Assembly: GCF_001579845.1 (NCBI RefSeq)
Contig: NZ_CP007440.1
Span: 3,308,029 to 3,372,028, forward strand
Direction of reading: 5' to 3'
Origin: Rhodoplanes sp. Z2-YC6860
Lineage (GTDB): Bacteria > Pseudomonadota > Alphaproteobacteria > Rhizobiales > Xanthobacteraceae
Length of the DNA stretch: 64,000 bases
Shown here: positions 8,569-16,355 of the stretch, in pieces
Layout of the letters: every line of letters begins with the position of its first letter
Numbering within the stretch: the first letter of the stretch is position 1
Program-made: the position numbers and the translations under genes
Notes under the pieces: model-generated
Databases searched by the model: none
The model's input: the letters and a program-made list of their open reading frames with translations, nothing else
What the model was told of the DNA's origin: nothing

Positions 8569-9119
8569 TGCGCACGCTCCTGCTCAAATCGCTGTTTTCC
8601 AGACCGGTGACGACGCCGGCGCCGCGGCCCGATGCCTTGCCGGCGTCGACCGACGATCCGCTGCTCGCCGAACTCGGCAAGGCGCTGGAGATGCGCACGC
8701 GCAAGCTGTTCGGCCGCTCCATCACGATCCGCGAGGTCGATGCCGGCTCCTGCAACGGCTGCGAGCTCGAGATCAACGCGCTCAGCAATTCGATCTACGA
8801 CATCGAGCGTTTCGGCATGAAGTTCGCGGCTTCGCCGCGCCATTGCGACGTGCTGCTGGTGACAGGGCCGGTGACGCACAACATGCGTACGGCGCTGGAG
8901 CGCACTTACGCGGCGATGCCCGAGCCGAAATGGGTGATCGCGGCGGGTGATTGCGCGGCAGGCTGCGGCGTGTTCGCGCAGAGCTACGCCACGGTTGGCG
9001 CAGTGGACTCCGTCGTGCCGGTCGACCTGGTCATTCGCGGCTGCCCGCCGCAGCCGATCGATTTGCTGAAGGGGTTGCTGTCGCTGATGGAAAAAGCGGT
9101 CGGTGCGGCGAAGCGGTAA
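8568..9119 (+). CDS. hyfI: proximal iron-sulfur subunit of hydrogenase-4-like complex (NuoB-like)
   Basis: A 183-residue NuoB/HycG-type small subunit. The ligands for the proximal [4Fe-4S] cluster appear complete: C62 and C65 in SCNGCELE, C129 in GDCAAGCG and C159 in RGCPPQP. The start ATG overlaps the hyfG stop (TGATG). It is the last gene of the operon; a palindromic repeat follows. Because the cluster is conserved while the adjacent metal site in hyfG is not, electrons can probably still reach the interface between these two subunits, where complex I binds quinone. Confidence 0.88.
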   Translation: MRTLLLKSLFSRPVTTPAPRPDALPASTDDPLLAELGKALEMRTRKLFGRSITIREVDAGSCNGCELEINALSNSIYDIERFGMKFAASPRHCDVLLVTGPVTHNMRTALERTYAAMPEPKWVIAAGDCAAGCGVFAQSYATVGAVDSVVPVDLVIRGCPPQPIDLLKGLLSLMEKAVGAAKR

Positions 9120-9158
9120 AGCCAACGCTCTGCGTCAGTGCTGCAACAGGCACACTTC

Positions 9159-9240
9159 ACCTCTCCCATGGGGAGAGGTCGCCTTGCGAAGCAAGGCGGG
9201 TGAGAGGGTACGGTCTATCGATAGTCCGACGGGAGAGGGA
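9159..9240. repeat. cluster of short palindromes after hyfI
   Basis: ACCTCTCCC at 9159-9167 pairs with GGGAGAGGT at 9171-9179. GCCTTGC at 9181-9187 then pairs with GCAAGGC at 9191-9197. A further self-complementary CTATCGATAG lies at 9225-9234. The combination of a CTCTCCC/GGGAGAG hairpin and a GCGAAGC-loop hairpin is a common intergenic repeat in Bradyrhizobium-like genomes. It separates two convergent genes and may terminate both. Confidence 0.65.
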
Positions 9241-9270
9241 GTTCACCGCCGATGCGGTGACAGAGCGGAA

Positions 9271-10701
9271 TCACTGCTCCCACGCACTCTTGCCGCTGGG
9301 CTTCGCCAGCGGCGATTTCTCGCGCGAGACATATTCGCCTCCGCCGGGCTTGCCGACGAGGGCCCCATCGCGCACCACGAAGCGGCCGCGCACCATGGTC
9401 GAAACCGGCCAGCCCTTTACTTTGATGCCTTCGTAGGGCGTGTAGTCGCTGCCGTGATGCAGCAGCGGCTGCGCAATCGTCAGCTCCCGCTCCGGATCCC
9501 AGATCGCGATGTCGGCGTCGCTACCGACCGCGATCGTGCCCTTCTTCGGATAAAGCCCGTAGGTCTTGGCATGGTTGGTCGCGGTCAGCGCGACGAACTC
9601 GTTGAGTGAAATGCGGCCCTTGCCGACACCCTCGGAGAACAAGATCGGCAGCCGCGTCTCGACGCCCGGAATGCCGTTCGGCACCCAGCGAAACGATGTG
9701 CGGCCGCGCGGCGCGAGCTTGCCCTGCGGATCGTCGTAGCGGAACGGGCAGTGGTCCGACGAGAACAGCGAGAACACATGCTGCTGCAGCCCCTCCCAGC
9801 AGGCCTGCTGGCTCGCCTCGTCGCGGGGCGGGGGCGAGCAGACGTATTTGGCGCCCTCCATGTTCAGCCCCTCGAGGTCTTTCGCGGTCAGCACGAGATA
9901 TTGCGGACAGGTCTCGCCGTAGATCTTCAGGCCGCGCTGCTGCGCGCGGCGAATTTCTTCCATCGCCTCCCGGTTCGACACGTGCACGATCATGATCGGC
10001 ACGTCGACGATCTCCGACAGCGAGATCGCGCGATGCGTCGCCTCGCGCTCGACAGGAATGGGCCGCGACGCAGCGTGATAATGCGGCGCGGTTTTGCCGG
10101 CGCGCTCCAGGCGATCGGTCAGGAAGCGGATGGCGTCGTAATTCTCGGCGTGCACCATCACCAGCGCACCGGTCTCGCGCGCCACCGCCATGACGTTCAG
10201 CATCTCCATGTCGGACAGCGCCATGCCCTCATAGGTCATGAACACCTTGAACGAGGTGTAGCCGTCATCGACCAGGGCCGGGAGCTCCTGGCCGAGCACG
10301 CGATCGGTGGCATCGGCGATGATCAGGTGGAACGACACGTCGACGTAGCACTGGCCGTCGGCTTTGGCGTGATACTGCTTCACCACCTCGCGCAGACTTT
10401 CGCCCTTCTGCTGCATGGCAAAGGGCAGCACCATGGTGTTGCCGCCGAAGGCCGCGGCGCGCGTGCCCGAGGCAAAGTCATCGGCCATCACGATGCCGGG
10501 CCCGGACGGCTGGGCGAAATGCACGTGGCTGTCGATGCCGCCGGGCAGCACGAGCTTGCCGGTTGCGTCGACGATCTCGGACGCGGTGCCGAGATTGGCA
10601 CCGAGCGCCGCGATGCGCCCGCCGCTGATGCCGACGTCGCACTGGAAGGTGTCGGAGGCGGTTGCCACCGTGCCGCCACGGATGATGGTGTCGTACGTCA
10701 T
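9271..10701 (-). CDS. dihydropyrimidinase / D-hydantoinase
   Basis: A 476-residue cyclic amidohydrolase. All metal ligands of the family are visible: H59 and H61 in the DSHVHF motif, the lysine expected to be carboxylated (K152 in TSFKVFMTY), H184 in VHAEN, H240 in VHVSN and D316 in SSDHCPF. Such enzymes open dihydropyrimidines or hydantoins to N-carbamoyl amino acids in the cytosol, in reductive pyrimidine breakdown or hydantoin use. A clear ribosome site (GGAGATC) precedes the ATG. The usual partner, an N-carbamoyl amino-acid hydrolase, is not adjacent, but a candidate lies at 41243. The exact substrate cannot be decided from sequence. Confidence 0.87.
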   Translation of the reverse strand: MTYDTIIRGGTVATASDTFQCDVGISGGRIAALGANLGTASEIVDATGKLVLPGGIDSHVHFAQPSGPGIVMADDFASGTRAAAFGGNTMVLPFAMQQKGESLREVVKQYHAKADGQCYVDVSFHLIIADATDRVLGQELPALVDDGYTSFKVFMTYEGMALSDMEMLNVMAVARETGALVMVHAENYDAIRFLTDRLERAGKTAPHYHAASRPIPVEREATHRAISLSEIVDVPIMIVHVSNREAMEEIRRAQQRGLKIYGETCPQYLVLTAKDLEGLNMEGAKYVCSPPPRDEASQQACWEGLQQHVFSLFSSDHCPFRYDDPQGKLAPRGRTSFRWVPNGIPGVETRLPILFSEGVGKGRISLNEFVALTATNHAKTYGLYPKKGTIAVGSDADIAIWDPERELTIAQPLLHHGSDYTPYEGIKVKGWPVSTMVRGRFVVRDGALVGKPGGGEYVSREKSPLAKPSGKSAWEQ

Positions 10702-10773
10702 CGGATCTCCGCGATCCTCCTAGCATTCATTTCGGCAGGCCGGTCAAGCTATTGGAAATACATCATAATATGA

Positions 10774-10809
10774 AACGGGCGGGCCCTGCCACTGGCAGGC
10801 CCGCCCGTT
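10774..10809 (-). terminator. strong GC hairpin, probable terminator of the DUF1080 gene
   Basis: A stem of about 15 base pairs is formed by AACGGGCGGGCCCTGCC and GGCAGGCCCGCCCGTT with one bulge and a three-base loop. It lies 20 bases past the stop of the minus-strand DUF1080 gene. A T-rich run is present on the plus-strand side, while the minus-strand side has a shorter one, so it could act in both directions. Confidence 0.6.
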
Positions 10810-10828
10810 CTTTTTGCAGTCCGCGCGG

Positions 10829-11428
10829 TCAGAGCTTCTTGATCTCGACCTTGCGGAATTTCACCGTGCCCTGGCCGAACTGCAGCGCGATCGGGCCTTC
10901 GGCATGATCGGTATTCTCGGCGCCGTCCACCGTCTTCACGCCGTTGAGCGTGATGGTGAACTTCGGACCCTTCACGACGATCTCATAGGTGTTCCATTTG
11001 CCGCCGGTCTTGACCACGGCCAAAGTCTTGGCGAACGGCACGATGGCGCCGGTGCCGTAGGTCGGATCGGGCCGGGTGTCGAAAATGTTCACCTCGTAGC
11101 CGGTCTTGCTGCTGATGTTCTTGGGATCGCTGTTGCGGACGAAGATGCCGCTGTTGGCGTCGTCGCTGACCCAGAATTCGGCGCGGATCTCGAAGTCCTT
11201 GAAGGACTCCTTGGAAACGAGATAGGCGGCTACGGCCTTGGGGTCCTTCTTGTCGACGGCGATCACCGAGCCGTCCTCGATCTTGAAGGTCGCGGTGCCG
11301 TCGCCCTGCCATTGGTCGAGGTTCTTGCCGTCGAACAGGGTGATCCAGCCGTCTGCTCCTGATGCTGCACCGGCTGCTGCGAATGCAGAAACCAGCAGCG
11401 CAGATGCGAGTGTCGCCCAGCGTGTCAT
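10829..11428 (-). CDS. secreted DUF1080 (3-keto-disaccharide hydrolase-like, LamG-fold) protein
   Basis: A 199-residue protein with a signal peptide (WATLASALLVSAFAAAGAASG). The mature part has the family marks of DUF1080: GWITLFDGKNLDQWQG, then DFEIRAEFWVSDDANSGIFVRN, and a C-terminal QFGQGTVKFRKVEIKKL. The domain is a jelly-roll related to laminin-G folds; some members cleave 3-keto-glycosides, others are thought to bind sugars. Here it is a single-domain periplasmic protein. It is divergent from hpaH and ends at a strong hairpin. The family is clear; the substrate is unknown. Confidence 0.8.
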   Translation of the reverse strand: MTRWATLASALLVSAFAAAGAASGADGWITLFDGKNLDQWQGDGTATFKIEDGSVIAVDKKDPKAVAAYLVSKESFKDFEIRAEFWVSDDANSGIFVRNSDPKNISSKTGYEVNIFDTRPDPTYGTGAIVPFAKTLAVVKTGGKWNTYEIVVKGPKFTITLNGVKTVDGAENTDHAEGPIALQFGQGTVKFRKVEIKKL

Positions 11429-11571
11429 GAAGTCCTCCCTAAGGGTTATGGTTATGGGACTAGGCTAGCAAAGCGGCGTCTCCTCCGTTAGGGGGATGCC
11501 CTGCAATCGCGTGGATTGATTTCCGGGCGCTGGACGGGGCAGGATCGCGCCGCAAAAAGGGAGGAATTCCG

Positions 11572-12354
11572 ATGCTTTCGGACGCTGACCGCAACAAGGC
11601 CGCCGACATCCTGATGGAGGCGCACAAGACCAAGAAACAGGCGGTCCAGCTCTCGACCACCTATCCGGGCATCACCATCGAGGACGCCTATTCGATCTCG
11701 ACCATCGTGCACAAGCGCCAGGTCGCGGCGGGGCGGAAGCTGATCGGCCACAAGGTCGGGCTGACCTCCAAGGCCATGCAGCGCTCCTCGCAGATCGACG
11801 AGCCGGACTTCGGCTACCTGCACGACGACATGATCATCGCGGACGGCGCCAAGGTGCCGCACGCCAATTATTGCCGGCCGCGCGTCGAGGTCGAACTGGC
11901 CTTCGTGCTCGGCAAGAAGCTGATGGGCCCGGGCGTGGGACTGACCGATGTGCTGGCCGCGACCGACTACGTCGTGCCTGCGCTCGAAATCGTCGACGCC
12001 CGCGTGCAGGACCCGCGCAAGATCTTCGACACCGTGTCGGACAACGGCGCCGCCGCCGGCATCGTGATGGGCGGCCGTCCGGTGCGGCCGATGGATGTCG
12101 ACCTGCGCTGGGTCGGCGGCATCATGTACGTGAACTCCGAGATCGAGGAGACCGGCGTTGCCGCGGGCGTGCTCGGTCATCCGGCGATGGGCGTGGCCTG
12201 GCTCGCCAACAAGCTCGGCACTTTGGGCACGCCACTGGAGCCCGGCCACGTGGTGCTCGCGGGCTCGTTCACCCGCGTGGTGTTCGCCAAGAAGGGCGAC
12301 ACGCTGCACGGAGACTTTGGCGCGCTCGGCGGCATCTCGTTGCAGTTCGTTTGA
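11572..12354 (+). CDS. hpaH: 2-oxo-hept-4-ene-1,7-dioate hydratase (HpaH type)
   Basis: A 260-residue member of the fumarylacetoacetase-like hydratase family. It shows the HpaH-like start (ADILMEAHKTKKQAVQLS), the IGHKVGLTSKAMQ loop, and the metal-binding acidic cluster in CRPRVEVELAFVLGK and ALEIVDARV. In homoprotocatechuate breakdown HpaH adds water to 2-oxohept-4-ene-1,7-dioate. GGAGGAATTCCG just before the ATG is a good ribosome site. The next gene encodes the matching aldolase, with a palindromic repeat between them. 2-Hydroxypentadienoate hydratase (MhpD) is a less likely alternative. Confidence 0.85.
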   Translation: MLSDADRNKAADILMEAHKTKKQAVQLSTTYPGITIEDAYSISTIVHKRQVAAGRKLIGHKVGLTSKAMQRSSQIDEPDFGYLHDDMIIADGAKVPHANYCRPRVEVELAFVLGKKLMGPGVGLTDVLAATDYVVPALEIVDARVQDPRKIFDTVSDNGAAAGIVMGGRPVRPMDVDLRWVGGIMYVNSEIEETGVAAGVLGHPAMGVAWLANKLGTLGTPLEPGHVVLAGSFTRVVFAKKGDTLHGDFGALGGISLQFV

Positions 12355-12382
12355 TGGGCAGCGCCTCCACATAAACGGTGTC

Positions 12383-12463
12383 ATGCCCGCGCTTGTCGCG
12401 GGCATCCCGCTTAGGAGGGCATAATGCCTCCCTAAGCGAGATGGCCGGGACAGGCCCGGCCAT
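12383..12463. repeat. three consecutive palindromes between hpaH and hpaI
   Basis: ATGCCCGCG (12383-12391) pairs with CGCGGGCAT (12397-12405). GCTTAGGAGGGCAT (12409-12422) pairs imperfectly with ATGCCTCCCTAAGC (12424-12437). ATGGCCGGG (12441-12449) pairs with CCCGGCCAT (12455-12463). The GTCATGCCCGCG ... CGCGGGCATCC form is a dispersed intergenic repeat in this bacterial group. It lies inside a probable two-gene unit and may affect mRNA processing. Confidence 0.7.
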
Positions 12464-12500
12464 GACGTGGCAATGACTGGGGCAACAAGGACCACAAATC

Positions 12501-13271
12501 ATGGACATGCCGCGCAACCACTTCAAACACGCCATCGCCAAGGGCCAGTTGCAGATCGGCCTTTGGTGCAGCCTGTGCAGCACGGTCGCGACCGAAATCG
12601 TGTCGCATTCGGGCTACGACTGGCTCCTGCTCGACACCGAGCACTCGCCGAACGACGTGCCCGACATCCTGGCGCAGCTTCAGGCCGCCCAGTCCGGCAC
12701 CGCGTCCTGCATCGTGCGTCCGGCCTGGAACGACATGGTGCTGATCAAGCGCTATCTCGACATCGGCGCCCAGACCCTGCTGCTGCCGTTCGTACAGACT
12801 CCGGAAGAAGCCAAGCGCGCCGTGGAGTGGACGCGCTATCCGCCGAAGGGCATGCGCGGCATCACCGGCTCGGGACGGGCGAGCCGCTACGGCCGGGTGA
12901 AGGACTATCTGAAGAACGCTTCGAGCGAGATCTGCGTGCTAGTGCAGGTGGAGACCCGCGAAGCCTTGAAGCAGATCGAGGCCATCGCCTCGGTCGAAGG
13001 CATCGACGGCGTGTTCATCGGTCCCAACGATCTGTCGGCCTCGTTCGGCCATATCGGCAACTGGGGCCATGCCGAGGTGCAGGACGCGATCCAGGACGCA
13101 GCCCAGAAGCTCAAGAAGGTGGGCAAGGCCGCTGGCATCCTCACGCCCAACGAGGAAGAAGCTAAGAAATTCATCCAGTGGGGCTACACCTTCGTGGCGG
13201 TCGGCGCTGACATTGGACTTCTTGCGAAGAACGCCGATGGCTTGGCGAAGCGGTTCAAGCCGGGTACGTAA
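12501..13271 (+). CDS. hpaI: 4-hydroxy-2-oxoheptanedioate aldolase (HpcH/HpaI family)
   Basis: A 256-residue class II pyruvate aldolase. Expected active-site residues are visible: D45 and H48 in LLDTEHSPND, R73 in CIVRPAW, the metal ligands E151 in VQVET and D177 in FIGPNDLSAS. HpaI splits 4-hydroxy-2-oxoheptane-1,7-dioate into pyruvate and succinate semialdehyde, the step after HpaH. Together the two genes could handle the end of a meta-cleavage pathway, but the upstream dioxygenase, dehydrogenase and isomerase genes are not in this window. Promiscuous use of other 4-hydroxy-2-oxo acids is common in the family. Confidence 0.87.
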   Translation: MDMPRNHFKHAIAKGQLQIGLWCSLCSTVATEIVSHSGYDWLLLDTEHSPNDVPDILAQLQAAQSGTASCIVRPAWNDMVLIKRYLDIGAQTLLLPFVQTPEEAKRAVEWTRYPPKGMRGITGSGRASRYGRVKDYLKNASSEICVLVQVETREALKQIEAIASVEGIDGVFIGPNDLSASFGHIGNWGHAEVQDAIQDAAQKLKKVGKAAGILTPNEEEAKKFIQWGYTFVAVGADIGLLAKNADGLAKRFKPGT

Positions 13272-13315
13272 GGGCCCAAATCAAACCGAAAAGCCAACCA
13301 AGAGGCTCGACCCGC

Positions 13316-14137
13316 GTGCCGTGGCAGAACGTTCCCCGCGCCAATTTCATGTTCCTGCATGCCGCACGGATGCAGGCGCATTACGCCACGCAATGGCTGG
13401 CGCGCGCCGCGCGTGCCTACATCGCCGAGCAGCCGAACGATTGGCACACCAATCTCGGCTGGGATGACGCGTTCGGCGGGCTCGTCACCCATCCGCTGCC
13501 GGACGGCTCGCGGCTCGGGCTCCGCATTTCGGACCTGACACTGGCCTTCCTGGACCAGCATCCGCACGAGCTTGCGCTCGACGGCCGCGCCGAAGCCGAG
13601 GTGCTGACCTGGCTCCGCGGCCATGTCTCCGCCCGCAATCTCGTCTCGGGCAAGCTCGACGCGCCGCTGCCCTACACGCTTCCCGATCATGCGCTGGCGC
13701 TCGGCGGTCGCTATTCGCTCGACGAGTATGGCGACGCCTTCAAGGTGCTCAGCACGTGGTACGCCAACGCCCATGCCGCGCTGTCAGCCGCGCAACGCCA
13801 TCTGGCCTCGAAGAAGCTCAAGGCACCGGTGGTGCGGTGCTGGCCGCATCATTTCGACCTCGACACGCTGGTCGAACTCGGCCGCGGCCGCACCATGGGG
13901 CTCGGCTATTGTCCCGGCGATGAGTTCTGCGACGAGCCGTATTTCTACACCTCGATGGTTCCGGAGCCGTCGATTCCGAAGCTCCCGCTGCTGCCCGCCA
14001 TGGCGCACTGGCACACCTATAAATTTCTCGCCGCGCTCGCGCCCGCACATAAGATCGTCGCGTCGCACGATCAGGGCGACTACGTGAAGCAATTCCTCGA
14101 CGTATCCGTATCGGCCGCGCTCAACGCATTGCGATAG
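13316..14137 (+). CDS. conserved protein of unknown function
   Basis: A 273-residue soluble protein starting at a GTG with AGAGG about ten bases upstream; ATG 13349 is a possible later start. The C-terminal half has a distinctive pattern: a WPHHFDLDTLVEL stretch, then GYCPGDEFCDEPYFYTSM, then a helix-rich tail with HWHTYKF and ASHDQGDYV. Conserved-looking histidines and acidic residues suggest a binding or enzymatic site. A weak likeness to DUF5996 proteins is possible but I would not rely on it. It follows hpaI by 44 bases and may share its transcript. Confidence 0.65.
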   Translation: MPWQNVPRANFMFLHAARMQAHYATQWLARAARAYIAEQPNDWHTNLGWDDAFGGLVTHPLPDGSRLGLRISDLTLAFLDQHPHELALDGRAEAEVLTWLRGHVSARNLVSGKLDAPLPYTLPDHALALGGRYSLDEYGDAFKVLSTWYANAHAALSAAQRHLASKKLKAPVVRCWPHHFDLDTLVELGRGRTMGLGYCPGDEFCDEPYFYTSMVPEPSIPKLPLLPAMAHWHTYKFLAALAPAHKIVASHDQGDYVKQFLDVSVSAALNALR

Positions 14138-14328
14138 GTTGCGGGGTGCCATATATGCCAGCCCATAGCGGCTGACGCGGCCGTCTTGGTGCGACATTAC
14201 GGCTAGTCCCACATTCTCTCCGCGCTCCTATCATCGGGGCGTTCGGGGGAAGCGCATGGGGATGGGGAAATTTGCGGCCTCGATGGCCGCGAGGAAATGC
14301 GTTCATTTCTTCGCGATGCAGGCCGGCG

Positions 14329-15834
14329 ATGTCTGAAACATCAGGCACCCGTAATGTTCGGAGCTTCGTGCACGCCGGAGCCGGCGCGCGGTCGGATACG
14401 CATGCGCTGCGCAATCTCGCCGTGTCGCTTGGTGTGCTGTGGTCGGTCGCATTCGTGGTGGTCGGGCTCCACTATCATCTGCAGCTCTACGCCGATGGCT
14501 CTCTGTTCTCCTACGCGGTCGCGACGCAAGACGCCTGGGCCTTTCACTGGCACAACATTTCCGGCCGGGTGTTCGTCTATCTCTATGCGTATCTGCCCTC
14601 GCAAGCTTATGTGGGGCTGTTCAACGACGCCTGGGGCGGCGTCGTGGTCTACGGCTTTCTGTTTTTCATCGCGCCGCTGCTCGGGCTGATCGCGACCTAC
14701 GTGGCGGATCGCTCGGAAAACCGCATCATCTTCGTGTATGCCTGCGCGTCGACGGCGACCCTATGCCCGCTGGTGTTTGGTTTTCCGACCGAGGTCTGGA
14801 TCTCGCATGCCTTGTTCTGGCCGGCGCTCGCCCTCTGTCGCCATGCCCGCAGCACCCTGGGCGGCGCCGTGCTGGTGTTTCTGACGATGCTTGCGCTGTC
14901 GCTGACGCATGGCGGCGCGCTGTTGTTCATCATGGCCATCATCGTGACGCTGGCGTTGCGAGGCACGCGCGATCCTGCGTTCCTGCGCGGCATCGGAACA
15001 TTCTTCCTGGTGCTCGCGGTCTGGAGCACGATCAAGGAGGCAATTCCGCCCGATGCGTATCTCGCGAAGGTTCTGAGAAACGCAGCGTTGCACGTGTTCG
15101 ATATCTCGATTCTGGACGGCGCGCTCATGTTGCTGCTCGGCGGAGCGCTGGCGAGCTACGCGGCCGCGTTTTTCCTGTTCCAAAGGCTCAGCGGCGACAA
15201 CATCCCGGCCGAGAAGGTCCACGTCTATGCGGCGTCGGTCGTGGTGGTGGGCCTTGCCGTCTATTGGCTCGGGTTCGACCATGCGCTGCATGCCGACAAC
15301 AGGTACTATCTGAGAACGGTTCTGCTGATCGTGACACCGGGCTTCGGCATGCTGGCCGCAAGCAGCATGCTTGCGACCGAGAACCGGCTCGATCTGCCGC
15401 GGTCGCTGCTCCGGCTGGTTCCCCTCATGCATCATGGCGTGACCGTCCGGCTCGCCGCCGGTGCGCTTTCGCTGGTGACGTTGGTGCAGGTGGTCGAAAC
15501 CGGAAAATTCGTGGCGGGCTGGACCGAATACACCGCGGCGGTCCAAAAGCTCGTGATGAGCGCTGCATCGGACCCGGCGCTTGGCAACGACAGCCTCGTC
15601 TCCTCAAGCCGGATCGACAAGGAGCTGAACCGGCTATCATGGTCGTCGACCACGCCTTACTTGTCGGTTTTGCTCGCGCCGAAGCTCAAGCCACGACGGC
15701 TGATCGCCGATCCGGATTCGGGATTCTTCTGGCTCTCCTGCCGGACCGCGACAGCCAATCTGCGGGCCGAGCGCGCCGTACCCGTCGAAAGCCGTCACCT
15801 TGTGCAGATGGAAGCGTGCCTGCACAGACGCTAG
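14329..15834 (+). CDS. polytopic membrane protein of unknown function
   Basis: About 501 residues from ATG 14329, which has AGG eight bases upstream; the longer ORF would add an Arg-rich leader. The first 30 residues are polar, then about ten hydrophobic segments follow (for example SLGVLWSVAFVVVGLHY and AVLVFLTMLALSLTHGG). A soluble C-terminal part of roughly 80 residues contains WSSTTPYLSVLLAP and three cysteines near the end. The layout resembles membrane glycosyltransferase or polymer-handling proteins of the kind near polysaccharide genes, but no signature residues allow that call. It appears to be transcribed alone. Confidence 0.65.
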   Translation: MSETSGTRNVRSFVHAGAGARSDTHALRNLAVSLGVLWSVAFVVVGLHYHLQLYADGSLFSYAVATQDAWAFHWHNISGRVFVYLYAYLPSQAYVGLFNDAWGGVVVYGFLFFIAPLLGLIATYVADRSENRIIFVYACASTATLCPLVFGFPTEVWISHALFWPALALCRHARSTLGGAVLVFLTMLALSLTHGGALLFIMAIIVTLALRGTRDPAFLRGIGTFFLVLAVWSTIKEAIPPDAYLAKVLRNAALHVFDISILDGALMLLLGGALASYAAAFFLFQRLSGDNIPAEKVHVYAASVVVVGLAVYWLGFDHALHADNRYYLRTVLLIVTPGFGMLAASSMLATENRLDLPRSLLRLVPLMHHGVTVRLAAGALSLVTLVQVVETGKFVAGWTEYTAAVQKLVMSAASDPALGNDSLVSSSRIDKELNRLSWSSTTPYLSVLLAPKLKPRRLIADPDSGFFWLSCRTATANLRAERAVPVESRHLVQMEACLHRR

Positions 15835-16355
15835 CGATAGCGTGCAAACATTTCGCTTTGCATTTCCGCAAATCACGAGTAGACGCGATTCTACCTCGTT
15901 CACTGAGGGCGTCGACTAGGGACGTCTATTTGGCGGAGCGGGGTGTGGCGCCTGCAGGCGTGGTTCGTGACCGCGTCCCAGGGTGCGATGCCATCGTCCG
16001 TCCCCGATGAGGGGGCCGCCTTCAGTGGTAGGGCGCGATCGGGTGAAGGGCCAAGGCAACGCGACCTTAGGGAAGGGTTCGTCCCGCACCGTCCGATCGA
16101 ATCTCGAGCGAGGGTATCGCGATAAATCGCCACCAGTGGAGCGCCGAGAGGCGAGCGGGCCTGATCGCAAAGGCCCGCGGCACCTCTCGCAAAGGTGCCC
16201 CCAAGGTGCGCCGTCTCGGCGCTCCGCTCCCTCACTCATGTGAGGGATGAGGAAGGATAGAGGCGCTGGCCCCGCGCCTGCTTTGAAGGGGCCGATGAAT
16301 CACGCCCGCTGTTTGACAAGTGAATCTGGAGCACGATGCGTTCGTGCCACGTCGG
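15835..16355. other. 520-base non-coding stretch with stacked hairpins, possible multicopy element
   Basis: I find no convincing gene here; the open frames on both strands have no recognisable domain and no ribosome site. At 16155-16246 three hairpins stand in series: GCGGGCC with GGCCCGC (16155-16178), GGCACCT with AGGTGCC (16179-16199) and CCCTCAC with GTGAGGG (16229-16246). The first two share the loop word TCGCAAAGG. The tract 15940-16140 looks like a repeated non-coding sequence known to me from Bradyrhizobium-like genomes, which I cannot verify. Confidence 0.4.

Noticed and set aside
1874-9119. A functional NiFe hydrogenase-4 or formate hydrogenlyase
   Set aside because: Three of four metal ligands in the large subunit are lost, and formate dehydrogenase and maturation genes are absent here.
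16155-16246. CRISPR-like array
   Set aside because: Only the loop word is shared between two hairpins, the stems differ, spacing is too short and no cas gene is present.
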